From NCBI RefSeq assembly GCF_003013475.1, contig NZ_PXZO01000027.1, positions 1 through 64,000 on the forward strand: DNA of 64,000 bases, read 5' to 3'. A program made the translations under genes and the position numbers. This DNA comes from Brevibacillus porteri. Lineage in GTDB: Bacteria; Bacillota; Bacilli; Brevibacillales; Brevibacillaceae. Shown in pieces: positions 1 to 7,962 of the stretch (the first letter of the stretch is position 1; each line of letters starts with the position of its first letter). The notes under the pieces are model-generated. The model searched no databases. It saw only the letters and a program-made list of their open reading frames with translations, and had not been told where the DNA came from.

Positions 1-51
1 ATTCTAAGGGGTGCACTTCAACATGTGCTCGGGAGGGCTATTATTTTTCTA

Positions 52-825
52 TCAACCAAAACGTCCGCTAATATACGCTTCGGTTTTTTCGTTCTCAGGT
101 GATGTGAAGATTTTCCCCGTCTCATCCATCTCGATCAGCTCACCCATCAGGAAGAAGGCGGTTTTCTCCGAAATTCGCGCTGCCTGATGGAGGTTATGGG
201 TAACGATCACGATCGTATACTCATCTTTTAGCTGCATGACAAGCTCTTCGATTTTCATGGTAGAGATCGGATCGAGAGCGGAAGCCGGTTCGTCCAACAG
301 CAAAATGGTTGGTTGCATCGCGATTGCACGCGCGATACAAAGCCTTTGCTGCTGTCCACCAGAAAGGGAGAGCGCTGAATCGCGAAGACGATCCTTTACC
401 TCATCCCAAAGCGCTGCTTTTCGCAAGCTCGACTCAACCAATTCATCCAAATCACGTCTATTGGTCATCCCGTGGAAACGCGGTGCAAATGCGATGTTTT
501 CATAGATCGATTTGAAAAATGGATTCGCTCGTTGGAACACCATTCCTACCACTTGGCGCAGGCTCTCGATGTTTACTTGCGAGCTGTTAATGTCGATACC
601 ATCTACAATAATGGAGCCCTCTACACGACAAGAAGGAACCAGATCATTCATCCGGTTCAAGCTCCGTAGAAGCGTCGATTTCCCACATCCGGACGGACCG
701 ATAAAGGCCGTCACGGAGTTACGTTCAATATCCATTGATATATTTTTTACGGCTTGCTTCTCTCCGTAGTATACATTCACGTTATTCGTCTGAATGATCG
801 TTTCTTGCATGGTCAGTACGGACAT
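52..825 (-). CDS. pstB: Phosphate ABC transporter ATP-binding protein PstB
   Basis: Cytoplasmic ATPase that powers high-affinity phosphate import through PstC/PstA. The protein (about 257 aa, normal for the family) has Walker [10 protein letters not shown], the ABC signature LSGGQQQR, Walker B ILLLDEP and a switch His in [12 protein letters not shown]. It is the last pst gene visible; phoU may lie beyond the window edge. I chose the ATG at 825, which has AGGTGG just upstream; an in-frame GTG at 834 and an ATG at 810 are alternatives. It follows pstA by only a few bases, so it should be co-transcribed. The identification is secure; only the exact start is uncertain. Confidence 0.97.
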   Translation of the reverse strand: MSVLTMQETIIQTNNVNVYYGEKQAVKNISMDIERNSVTAFIGPSGCGKSTLLRSLNRMNDLVPSCRVEGSIIVDGIDINSSQVNIESLRQVVGMVFQRANPFFKSIYENIAFAPRFHGMTNRRDLDELVESSLRKAALWDEVKDRLRDSALSLSGGQQQRLCIARAIAMQPTILLLDEPASALDPISTMKIEELVMQLKDEYTIVIVTHNLHQAARISEKTAFFLMGELIEMDETGKIFTSPENEKTEAYISGRFG

Positions 826-844
826 GGCTGCCACCTACCTCTTC

Positions 845-1735
845 TTAGTTTGATCCTGACGTCATCTTTTTGTAAACCCAATTCCCGAACCAACGAGCGG
901 AAAGGTTAAAGAGCAAGACGGCAATAATCAGAACAGCAGCCGCGCCATCTGCGACATCACGCGCATCCGGTGTCAGCCCCTCGCTGTTTACCTTCCAAAT
1001 ATGCACGGCCAAGGTCTCGGCAGGACGGAACGGGTTCAACGGTGAGGTCGTACTATTCAATGAGAAGTCGGTGAAATCCAGATTCGGTGAAGACATCCCT
1101 GCTGTAAACAGCAAGGCAGCCGCTTCCCCAAATACACGGCCAGATGCCAGAATGGCACCCGTAATGATACCTGGGAGCGCTGCTGGAAGGATGACAGACA
1201 CGATGGTACGCCATTTGGTAATACCAAGCGCGAGACTCGCTTCCTTTTGACTGCGAGGTACGTTGCGCAGTGCATCCTCTGTTACGCGAACCAAGAGTGG
1301 CAGGTTAAATACTGTCAGCGCAAGTGCTCCACCAAACAGGGTATAGCCCCAGCCAGTCATATTTACGAACACGAGTAATCCAAACAAACCAACTACGATA
1401 GACGGAAGGGAAGACAATACTTCTATACTCATGCGGATAAACTGTGTAATCTTGTTATCCGGCGCATATTCGGCCATATAAATGCCTGCTCCGATTCCGA
1501 GTGGCAACGCGATCAGCATGGTCAGGACCAGCAAGTACAACGAGTTGAAAAGCTGTGGTCCAATCCCGCCACCCGCATTGACGATATCCGGCGGAGAGGT
1601 CAAAAAGTCGAGATTCAGCTTATGCCAACCTTGAGAGAGAATGAAGCCCAATAGTCCCACCAAGGTACCAATAATCAGTACGGCAATCAGTGTCAAAACA
1701 ACAGTAGCAGCGCGGTCCATCAGTCTCGCTTTCAT
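845..1735 (-). CDS. pstA: Phosphate ABC transporter permease PstA
   Basis: Integral-membrane half of the phosphate channel. The 296-residue protein has about six hydrophobic segments and the permease EAA-type loop around EASLALGITKWRTIVSVILP, which contacts PstB. The ATG directly abuts the pstC stop codon, so the two are translationally coupled, with an AGAGGTTGG-like ribosome site inside the end of pstC. Length and order (S-C-A-B) match the standard Firmicute operon. Nothing is missing or truncated. Confidence 0.97.
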   Translation of the reverse strand: MKARLMDRAATVVLTLIAVLIIGTLVGLLGFILSQGWHKLNLDFLTSPPDIVNAGGGIGPQLFNSLYLLVLTMLIALPLGIGAGIYMAEYAPDNKITQFIRMSIEVLSSLPSIVVGLFGLLVFVNMTGWGYTLFGGALALTVFNLPLLVRVTEDALRNVPRSQKEASLALGITKWRTIVSVILPAALPGIITGAILASGRVFGEAAALLFTAGMSSPNLDFTDFSLNSTTSPLNPFRPAETLAVHIWKVNSEGLTPDARDVADGAAAVLIIAVLLFNLSARWFGNWVYKKMTSGSN

Positions 1736-2683
1736 CTATTTCGCCAACCTCTTTCTGCCCAACAGGCGCAAAATCACGATAAAGATGAAAGACATCGCCA
1801 AGAGCAGCAAAGCCATTGACCAGAGAGCATTGTTATACGGAGTTCCTTGAATCGTATTCCCCATGTTCAATGTAATACCGCTAGTGAGCGTACTGATCGG
1901 TTCGAACAAACCGCCTGGCAGCTTCGTTGTGTTACCGATAACCATTTGCACAGCCAAAGCTTCTCCAAAAGCGCGAGACATCCCCAAAACAATGGCCGTT
2001 AAACAGCCAGGAAGCGCGGAATGCAACACGACATTCCAAATGGTTTGCCAGCGAGTAGCACCCAGCGCGAGTGAAGCGTTGCGCAAATCTTGCGGAACAG
2101 CCTCAATTGCATCTGCTGCCACACTCGTAATGGTAGGCAAAATCATCAGGGCAAGAACAAGTCCCCCTGCCAATAAGCTGAAGCCAAGAACATCAAATTG
2201 TTCGCGAATAAATGGAACAAGCAAAGTTAGTCCAACATAACCGTAAACGACTGATGGAATACCAACCAACAGCTCGATAACCGGCTTCAATACTTTTTTC
2301 CCGAAGCCAGGAAAGATCTCTGTCATAAAAATAGCGGCGCCGATTCCAAGTGGCGCGGCAATCAAAGCAGCCAGTGCCGTTACGAAAAACGAACCGAGGA
2401 TAAAGGGCAACACACCATACGCGGATGGTTCACCTTCTGGGTCCCATTTGTCATGCGTTAAAAATTCTTTGAAGCTTACTCCATCGACGAAGAACGTCGA
2501 CAGCCCTTTTGAAGCAATAAAATAGGTGATGGATAAAACAACAATAACGAGCAAACCCGCACAAATCATCGCGATGGTTTTGCCGGTAATATTCTCTGTC
2601 TTTTGACGCTTGTTCGTTGTCAGCATTTTTTGCGCAATCATCGATTTACGCTCTGTATTTACCCCTTCAGTACGATGGCTCAT
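1736..2683 (-). CDS. pstC: Phosphate ABC transporter permease PstC
   Basis: Second membrane subunit of the phosphate importer. It is 315 aa from the ATG at 2683, which has AGGAGGG about five bases upstream; the open frame runs 13 codons further upstream but without a ribosome site. The N-terminus is a hydrophilic tail, followed by a first membrane helix around residues 35-55 and a typical permease domain with the EAA-like loop RNASLALGATRWQTIWNVVL. It lies downstream of pstS, separated by a strong stem-loop that probably lowers pstC expression relative to pstS. Confidence 0.96.
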   Translation of the reverse strand: MSHRTEGVNTERKSMIAQKMLTTNKRQKTENITGKTIAMICAGLLVIVVLSITYFIASKGLSTFFVDGVSFKEFLTHDKWDPEGEPSAYGVLPFILGSFFVTALAALIAAPLGIGAAIFMTEIFPGFGKKVLKPVIELLVGIPSVVYGYVGLTLLVPFIREQFDVLGFSLLAGGLVLALMILPTITSVAADAIEAVPQDLRNASLALGATRWQTIWNVVLHSALPGCLTAIVLGMSRAFGEALAVQMVIGNTTKLPGGLFEPISTLTSGITLNMGNTIQGTPYNNALWSMALLLLAMSFIFIVILRLLGRKRLAK

Positions 2684-2718
2684 GTTCTCCCTCCTGGAAA
2701 GAAAACGACTGTACGCAA

Positions 2719-2757
2719 GCAAAATGAGGGGAAGGCCCCCCTACCCCTCTATTTTGC
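2719..2757 (-). promoter_or_regulatory. Intercistronic stem-loop between pstS and pstC
   Basis: Near-perfect inverted repeat: GCAAAATGAGGGG on the left and CCCCTCTATTTTGC on the right enclose a short C-rich loop. It has no clear U-tract in the direction of pst transcription. Such hairpins after a binding-protein gene usually stabilise the upstream message or partly terminate, giving more PstS than permease. That role is inferred here. Confidence 0.6.
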
Positions 2758-2772
2758 TGTTGACGATAACGC

Positions 2773-3702
2773 TTATTTTTGTGTTACTTTGCCTTCTGCA
2801 TCACGTTCCACTTTCATATCTGTGATTGGCAGGAAGCCCAATTCTGTTACAGTTTTCTTTTGTACTTCGTCAGTCAGGATGAAGTCCAGGAACGCTTTTG
2901 CATCGCCAGCTGCTTCACCTTTGGTGTACATATGCTCGTACGCCCATACTGGATATTTGTTCGATGTAATGTTTTCTGCGTTTGCTTCCACACCATCCAA
3001 TTTCAGAGCTTTTACAGAGTCATTGAAGTAGGACAGAGCCAAGTAACCAATTGCACCTGGTGTTTCAGCAATGATTTTGCGAACAGTACCGGAGGAATCC
3101 TCTGTGATACCTTCTGCTTCTTCTTTACCATCCAACGCGAATTTGCTGAATGTCGCGCGAGTTCCGGAAGATTTCGGACGGTTAACCAGCGTGATCTTCA
3201 TGTCTTCACCGCCAACGTCTTTCCAGTTGGTGATTTTACCAGTGAAGATGTCGATCAATTGTTGCTTAGTCAAGTTGTCTACTTTTACTTGCGGGCTTAC
3301 TGCTGCTGCCATACCGACAACCGCTACTTTATGGTCTACCAGTTCGTTTGCTGGAATGCCTTTTTTCTCTTCTGCAAAAATATCGGAGTTACCGATCGTT
3401 GCTGCACCGCTTGCTACTTGGCTCAAGCCCGTGCCGCTTCCTCCGCCTTGTACTTGGATTTGTGCGCCTGCATTTTTTGCCATAAAGTCTTTGGCCGCTT
3501 GCTCGACCAGAGGCTGTAAAGCGGTAGAACCCACTGCTGTTACAGGTTCACCGGAAGTTTTTGGTGTCGAACCAGAGTTGCTTTGCTCTTTAGCTGGTTG
3601 TTGCGCTGGTGCTGGAGTCTGCGCAGTGTTGCCGCTTCCACACCCCGCGAGTAATGCCCCTACACATGTCAGCGCAATAAACATTTTGCTGAGTTTTTTC
3701 AT
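2773..3702 (-). CDS. pstS: Phosphate-binding lipoprotein PstS
   Basis: Extracellular lipid-anchored phosphate receptor that feeds PstC/PstA. The 309-aa product begins with a Lys-rich signal peptide and a lipobox (LLAGC, Cys about residue 21), then a Ser/Thr/Pro/Gln linker. Phosphate-site signatures follow: VGSTALQP, GGGSGTGLSQVASG and RPKSSGTRATFSKF. The ATG is preceded by AAGGAGG. It is the first gene of the pst operon. Possible PhoP boxes lie 70-100 bases upstream, consistent with phosphate-starvation control. Confidence 0.97.
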   Translation of the reverse strand: MKKLSKMFIALTCVGALLAGCGSGNTAQTPAPAQQPAKEQSNSGSTPKTSGEPVTAVGSTALQPLVEQAAKDFMAKNAGAQIQVQGGGSGTGLSQVASGAATIGNSDIFAEEKKGIPANELVDHKVAVVGMAAAVSPQVKVDNLTKQQLIDIFTGKITNWKDVGGEDMKITLVNRPKSSGTRATFSKFALDGKEEAEGITEDSSGTVRKIIAETPGAIGYLALSYFNDSVKALKLDGVEANAENITSNKYPVWAYEHMYTKGEAAGDAKAFLDFILTDEVQKKTVTELGFLPITDMKVERDAEGKVTQK

Positions 3703-3758
3703 TGGATGAAAATCCTCCTTAAAAGGTTCGGTTTGTTTTTTCTCTCTTACAAGTACAA

Positions 3759-3801
3759 ACTATACAGCGGGAATGTTGTCGTATTATGTTGTGAATGTAA
3801 A
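3759..3801 (-). promoter_or_regulatory. Candidate Pho boxes and -10 element for the pst operon
   Basis: Read on the minus strand: TTTACA, five bases, AACATA, five bases, ACAACA, i.e. three hexamers at 11-bp spacing (3796-3801, 3785-3790, 3774-3779), followed nine bases later by a TATAGT -10-like hexamer (3759-3764). PhoP of Bacillus binds TTAACA-like direct repeats with this periodicity. Only the first hexamer is a close match, so this is tentative. Confidence 0.35.
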
Positions 3802-3883
3802 GCTTTCTTAAAGATGGAGGGATTCCTGTTGTCAAACCGCAAACATGGGAATAATGTCCCTATTCTTTTCTGGGGGTGTCCAT

Positions 3884-4084
3884 ATGGATCGGCTGGCCTT
3901 GCTGTTTGTTATCATTGGTGCCCTGAACTGGGGATTAATCGGGTTATTTCAGTTTGATTTAGTCGCAAGCTTGTTTGGGGGAGCGGAGTCTATCGTAAGT
4001 CGAATCGTGTATACGATGGTAGGCTTGTTTGGGGTGTATGCCATCAAGTTTCTTTTCACGGATCGGGAAGAAACACCAACATAA
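3884..4084 (+). CDS. DUF378 family small membrane protein
   Basis: A 66-residue protein with two hydrophobic helices and the family motif LFVIIGALNWGLIGLFQFD, then a GG-containing turn and a second helix ending in a short charged tail. Proteins of this family (YuzA-like) have no established function. I start at the ATG at 3884, which has GGGGGTG upstream; the open frame reaches back to 3845 without a ribosome site. It is divergent from pstS and convergent toward gerM, with the first 499-bp repeat between. Confidence 0.85.
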   Translation: MDRLALLFVIIGALNWGLIGLFQFDLVASLFGGAESIVSRIVYTMVGLFGVYAIKFLFTDREETPT

Positions 4085-4104
4085 AAAAAGATGTCCCGCT
4101 GTCC

Positions 4105-4603
4105 GGCTGTTGGGGAGAGGAGGAAACAGGAGAAAACGCTCAGCTTCTTGTCCCACCCGCTGAGGGATTCATTGCCCGCCTCCATGAAAAAAAGCGAAAC
4201 CCGCGTCCAAAGTGGTCCATTCAAGAGGTGTCTCAGAGGTGGACGCTAAAAGCTTGTTTCGCTTTTTTTCATTACGCCTCGGTCGGTGTACCAAAGATCT
4301 TCGCTTATTTCTCCTGTTTCCTCTACGAGCTTTCCGTGCTATTCGAGGTTTTAAAAGCCTTAAAAAAAGATTGAAGAATGTACTCAGTCACGACAGAGAA
4401 GAATATTTCCAGACGTAGCGACTTGTGGAGTCCTACCGAGCGGAGAAGCGATTAGCGGGCAAAAGAAATGCAACGTGCCCATGCGACGAAGCGGCTACCA
4501 CTTTTGCGTTTCCCCGTTAATCGCTTCGGAGCGGACAGTCTCAACCCCCAGCAGGACGGAGCCTGGAGCCTAGACTGGAAATATTCTTCTCCCTACGACA
4601 GCC
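4105..4603 (+). repeat. Structured intergenic repeat, copy A (499 bp)
   Basis: First of three copies of a non-coding element (others at 29396-29894 and 52917-53335). Its ends are short terminal inverted repeats (GGCTGT at 4105-4110 and ACAGCC at 4598-4603). Inside are two hairpin domains. The left has arms 4130-4145/4308-4323 (16 bp), 4184-4200/4256-4272 (17 bp) and GCGTCCA/TGGACGC (4203-4209/4240-4246). The right has arms 4396-4412/4575-4591 (17 bp), 4445-4459/4513-4527 (15 bp with one G-T) and 4465-4473/4504-4512. It fills the gap between two convergent genes. No open frame is shared with the other copies. Confidence 0.9.
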
Positions 4604-4612
4604 ACGATACGA

Positions 4613-4649
4613 GAAAAAAAGCGGCACATCCCGATTAACAGGATGTGCC
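4613..4649 (-). terminator. Rho-independent terminator after gerM
   Basis: On the minus strand a 9-bp stem GGCACATCC/GGATGTGCC with a nine-base loop is followed by a run of seven T. It ends the amidase-gerM transcript. Confidence 0.85.
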
Positions 4650-4666
4650 CCCTTTATGGTGATGAA

Positions 4667-5215
4667 TTAATTGTCTCGTTTCAGTGGCTCAGAGAGATCT
4701 ACGTGCCCCATCAGCGTTTCTACTTTCTTGCCATCCTCTAAGAAGACAATTTCCTTTACTTCCGAGAACTGAAAGAATGTATTCTTCAACGCATCCAAAG
4801 CCATCGTCTCGCCACTTGAACCCATATTGAACTGATTCTTGCTATCCGCATCAATCGTCAGGGTTCCTTTATCAAATGTGATCGAATGGTACTTGAAGTC
4901 TTTCCACAGTGGAATGTGCACGTCTGGCTTCACAGGCGTCTCCAGCAGGGACAGTGCCTTTTTGTACTTCTCGATATCTTCGGCAAACGTGATCTCTTGC
5001 TCTTCTTTTTGCAGCTCCATCACGTTATTATCTGAATAGTAAACGGTGACCATTTGCTTTTTCAGAGTCGGCTCTGTTGTCGATGGATCAGTGTTTGAAC
5101 CAGATGGCTGTTCTACTGGTGTGGTTGGCTGTGGTGTTTCTGTCGCGTTTTGCCCACATCCGGCCAAAAGCAGCATCACTAACGCTGCCATCCAGATCAC
5201 TCGACTTTTTTTCAT
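4667..5215 (-). CDS. GerMN-domain lipoprotein (GerM-like)
   Basis: Exported lipoprotein of 182 aa with a signal peptide and lipobox LLLAGC (Cys about residue 20), a Pro/Thr-rich linker, then a single GerMN domain (about 55-175) with the family features VTVYYSD and a central LTIDAD strand. B. subtilis GerM, a two-domain relative, is needed for sporulation and germination. Here it starts 14 bases after the amidase stop, so the two form an operon, and a joint role in cell-wall or cortex processing is likely. A general GerMN envelope protein not specific to spores is also possible. Confidence 0.85.
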   Translation of the reverse strand: MKKSRVIWMAALVMLLLAGCGQNATETPQPTTPVEQPSGSNTDPSTTEPTLKKQMVTVYYSDNNVMELQKEEQEITFAEDIEKYKKALSLLETPVKPDVHIPLWKDFKYHSITFDKGTLTIDADSKNQFNMGSSGETMALDALKNTFFQFSEVKEIVFLEDGKKVETLMGHVDLSEPLKRDN

Positions 5216-5229
5216 CGTGAAAAGCCCCC

Positions 5230-6885
5230 TTACTGATAAGACTCGTAGTATTCACGAATAGCCGTAACCATAGCTTTCGCGATTTTATCTTGGAATGCCG
5301 GATTCATTAGCTGCGCACTCTCCTGTGGATTGGAGAGAAAGCCTGTCTCGGTCAATACGGCAGGCATTTTTGTGTTTTTGATCACATAAAAGCCTGATTT
5401 CTTGACTCCACGATCCGGGAACTGCGTTGCCCCTTGTAAATGTTTATGTACCAATTGGGCAAAAGCTTTACTGTTTTCATTATAATAGAAAGTTTCTGTC
5501 CCAGCCGCTGTTGGTTTCGGGAATGAGTTGGCATGAATGGACAAGAACAAGTCTGCTTCCAGATCATTGGCAATAGCAACTCGCTCTGACAGTTCATAAA
5601 ACACATCCGTTGTCCGTACTGGAACGACCTGAAATTCTGGATATTGCTTCAGCAAAGCAACGACTTTATTGGCTACAGCCAAAGTGAAATCTTTTTCACG
5701 CTTGTCAGCAGCACTAGAAGTCCCCGGGTCTTTTCCTCCATGACCGGCGTCAACGACGATCAGGTAGCCCGTTTTCTTCGGTTTTGGCGTCAATTTTACT
5801 TCGATACCGTCTTCCGTGTAAGCCAGCTCATACGCGCTCTTTTGGTTCAGCTCAATGACGACGCGAACTGTGTCAGGAGATGCACTGTATTGGCTGTAAC
5901 GCAGGTCAGCGATGAGAGGTTCTTCTTTCGCTTGTTCTGCCTGATTCTGTTCATCAGAATCTGAATCTCTGTCTTGGTCTTCATCATCAGCGGAGGCTAT
6001 TTCCTCGGATTCACCTACACTATCATGTTTCTCGTCTTGACGTTTTAGATCTTCGATTAAATCATCATCCAATGCTGTTTGTGGGAGATCCAAGACGATC
6101 CGGTGAGGACCTGTCATCACAAAGGACTGAGGAATTACAGGTATGGTCGTTTCAATACGAACACGGTCGCCATCCTTAGATACATCTTTCAAAACATTGA
6201 GGCGATCGATCTCAACCTGATTATTTTTCTTGTCCCACGCAAATGACCCGCCAAGCTCGTCCTCCAATTGACGTAATGGGAGGACCAACTGATCATCAAT
6301 CGTCATCCCGCGCTCAGGTCGTTTCCACGCAAAGCCTTTTTGTCCCACTTGCTCAGCTACAGCCTGTGCGGACGCGTACATCGTGTCTTCCACTTGATAC
6401 AGCTTGATCGGCTGGGTTGGGGCCTTGCCATTCAGCTTTACCTGTGGTGTTTCGTTTGCAATGACAGTTCGTGTGCTGTTGTCCCACCCGACTGTAACAC
6501 CAAGTGACTCCCCGACAAAACGCAGTGGCAGCAGCATACGCTTTTGTGAAATAACAGGCGGCGTATCGAGCTTCACTTGTTTACCGTTCAACATTGCCGA
6601 ACTGGAGTCAAGTGTAAGGGAGAGCTGCTGCGTGCCTTTGGAAATGACAGCTGTTCGAGTAGCTTCATTCCAATCCACTTTTGCACCTAGCCCTTCGGCG
6701 ATGACACGGACGGGAACCAACGTGCGTCCATTCTTGATGACTGGCGGCACTTCAGCATTCACTGCTTGTCCACCAATCATGAGATTGACAGCTTCCTCTG
6801 AAGCACTGCTTGCTGCAACCGCCCAACCGGGGATTAGCAGTAGGACCAGCAATGCAAAAAGCAGAGGGTAAAATCGTCTCTTCAT
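5230..6885 (-). CDS. N-acetylmuramoyl-L-alanine amidase with stalk and AMIN domains
   Basis: Secreted zinc amidase that cuts the MurNAc-L-Ala bond of peptidoglycan. The 551-aa protein has a signal peptide (about 1-25), copper-amine-oxidase-N-type stalk repeats (about 32-145, motif VPVRVIAEGLGAKVDWN, then LPLRFVGESLGVTVGWD), a degenerate third repeat (about 150-230), an AMIN-like region split by a very acidic Asp/Glu stretch (about 285-325), and a C-terminal Amidase_3 domain (about 375-550). Probable zinc ligands are in VDAGHGGKDPG, LSIHANS and LTETGFLSN. A GGAGGAGG ribosome site precedes the ATG. It forms an operon with the downstream GerM-like gene. Confidence 0.93.
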   Translation of the reverse strand: MKRRFYPLLFALLVLLLIPGWAVAASSASEEAVNLMIGGQAVNAEVPPVIKNGRTLVPVRVIAEGLGAKVDWNEATRTAVISKGTQQLSLTLDSSSAMLNGKQVKLDTPPVISQKRMLLPLRFVGESLGVTVGWDNSTRTVIANETPQVKLNGKAPTQPIKLYQVEDTMYASAQAVAEQVGQKGFAWKRPERGMTIDDQLVLPLRQLEDELGGSFAWDKKNNQVEIDRLNVLKDVSKDGDRVRIETTIPVIPQSFVMTGPHRIVLDLPQTALDDDLIEDLKRQDEKHDSVGESEEIASADDEDQDRDSDSDEQNQAEQAKEEPLIADLRYSQYSASPDTVRVVIELNQKSAYELAYTEDGIEVKLTPKPKKTGYLIVVDAGHGGKDPGTSSAADKREKDFTLAVANKVVALLKQYPEFQVVPVRTTDVFYELSERVAIANDLEADLFLSIHANSFPKPTAAGTETFYYNENSKAFAQLVHKHLQGATQFPDRGVKKSGFYVIKNTKMPAVLTETGFLSNPQESAQLMNPAFQDKIAKAMVTAIREYYESYQ

Positions 6886-7005
6886 CCTGACCTCCTCCGT
6901 GATGTCTGTTTTCTTCGTTATGTGGCGTCAGCCAATGTGCAACGTTCACCATTCTATTAGACGCTATATGATCTGTAAAGTTTATAGTCTTTTGGTACCA
7001 AAATG

Positions 7006-7043
7006 AAAAGACCGCCTCCGCAAGCCCCGCGAGACAGTCTTTG
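7006..7043 (-). terminator. Weak terminator after the coiled-coil gene
   Basis: Imperfect stem AAGAC/GTCTT around a G+C-rich region, with a T-rich stretch downstream on the minus strand. Stem pairing is short and the call is tentative. Confidence 0.35.
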
Positions 7044-7057
7044 CAACTAATCATTTG

Positions 7058-7534
7058 TTATCGAAAAAATCCCCTTCTCTCTTGCCTACTTACTTCTTGA
7101 ACCGGTTTTTTTATCATGTTCAAGCCCCCGTTGGCAAGAAATTGCTGGATCAGCGAAATCACAGCTGGATTCGACAGCACCTTAATGGAGTCGGCTACCT
7201 TGGGGTTTTTCAATTGGGGAATAGCGTCGCCTAGATACGGTAAAAGCGGTAGTAAGTCTTCGATAGAAATGGCAGGCTTTTGTGGTTGGGGTACAGCTTC
7301 CACTTGAGCGGCATTCCGTCGTCCTCCAAACAGCAGCCCTCGACGTTCTCCTGTACTTCTTGGAGGTGCTTGTTTGAGACGCCCCAGTGTATTCTTCATA
7401 TCCTGCAGCTCCTGTCGCACCTGACTCATTTCTCTCATCATTTGGGCATTGTTTGCATGCTGTGCATCCGCTAGTTTGTTGATCGATTCTTGCAAATTGC
7501 CCCTGGGGACAGCCTGCTTCTTTTTCGCTTTCAT
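7058..7534 (-). CDS. Hypothetical protein with N-terminal coiled coil
   Basis: Unrecognised 158-aa protein with no signal peptide or membrane helix. Residues about 10-55 are rich in Gln/Asn/Met/Leu heptads (predicted coiled coil), followed by a basic linker with GLLFGGRR. The C-terminal 70 residues are a Pro/Leu-rich helical region (EDLLPLLPYLGDAIPQL...) ending in a basic tail. The good GGAGG lies about 16 bases before the ATG, an unusually long gap, so an earlier non-ATG start cannot be excluded. It follows the next small gene closely and is probably co-transcribed. Confidence 0.7.
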   Translation of the reverse strand: MKAKKKQAVPRGNLQESINKLADAQHANNAQMMREMSQVRQELQDMKNTLGRLKQAPPRSTGERRGLLFGGRRNAAQVEAVPQPQKPAISIEDLLPLLPYLGDAIPQLKNPKVADSIKVLSNPAVISLIQQFLANGGLNMIKKPVQEVSRQERRGFFR

Positions 7535-7575
7535 TTTTTCAACGATAATCCCACCTCCCTCCTCACTCTACCCCC

Positions 7576-7833
7576 TTATCTAAAACGTTTTTTTATATTT
7601 TCCAAATCCTTTGCAGTGACACCTTTTTTCGAAAGCTTATTCAACAGGCTTCCGACATTTTCTGTTTTCTGCATCTGACGAAACTGCGCAGCATAACTGT
7701 TTACCTCTTGCTCGGTCAATTTTTTCCCTGACTTTTTGGCCATTTCACGAATGACTTCCTTGATTCCCGCATCTGTCCTCAGCTTTTCCTTAGGAATTGA
7801 TTTGACAATGTTGAGCAAAGAACCAATATCCAT
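7576..7833 (-). CDS. Small helical protein, weakly SpoVIF-like
   Basis: An 85-residue cytoplasmic, highly basic helical protein. The stretch TDAGIKEVIREMAKKSGKKL followed by a Gln/Ala-rich helix faintly recalls the SpoVIF/YjcC spore-coat family, but I cannot establish homology by eye. The ATG at 7833 has GGGGGG six to seven bases upstream; a TTG one codon earlier is also open. It lies 41 bases upstream of the coiled-coil gene in the same direction, so the two may act together. Function unknown. Confidence 0.65.
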   Translation of the reverse strand: MDIGSLLNIVKSIPKEKLRTDAGIKEVIREMAKKSGKKLTEQEVNSYAAQFRQMQKTENVGSLLNKLSKKGVTAKDLENIKKRFR

Positions 7834-7916
7834 CAATATCCCCCCTGGTTGCAGTTAGTTCCTTTTTACTCTATGTAGCCAAGGGCGTAATGGATTGGTC
7901 ATTTGTCCATGAGACT

Positions 7917-7953
7917 AAAAAAAAGAAGAGGGACACGAAAATAGCCCTCTTCT
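7917..7953 (-). terminator. Terminator after the first oppA-like gene
   Basis: Stem AGAAGAGGG/CCCTCTTCT with an A-run on the plus strand (T-run on the transcript). Its A/G-rich arm resembles the terminators behind the next two oppA paralogues, as expected of duplicated units. Confidence 0.85.
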
Positions 7954-7962
7954 CCTGCATTC

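Noticed and set aside
1-51. Short palindromic sequence after pstB (GTGCAC...GTGC)
   Set aside because: Too short and without a T-run to call a terminator; the neighbouring gene is outside the window.
4212-4418. Small open frames inside the 499-bp repeats
   Set aside because: Frames differ among the three copies, are broken by indels, and have no conserved start or ribosome site; base changes preserve pairing and not codons.
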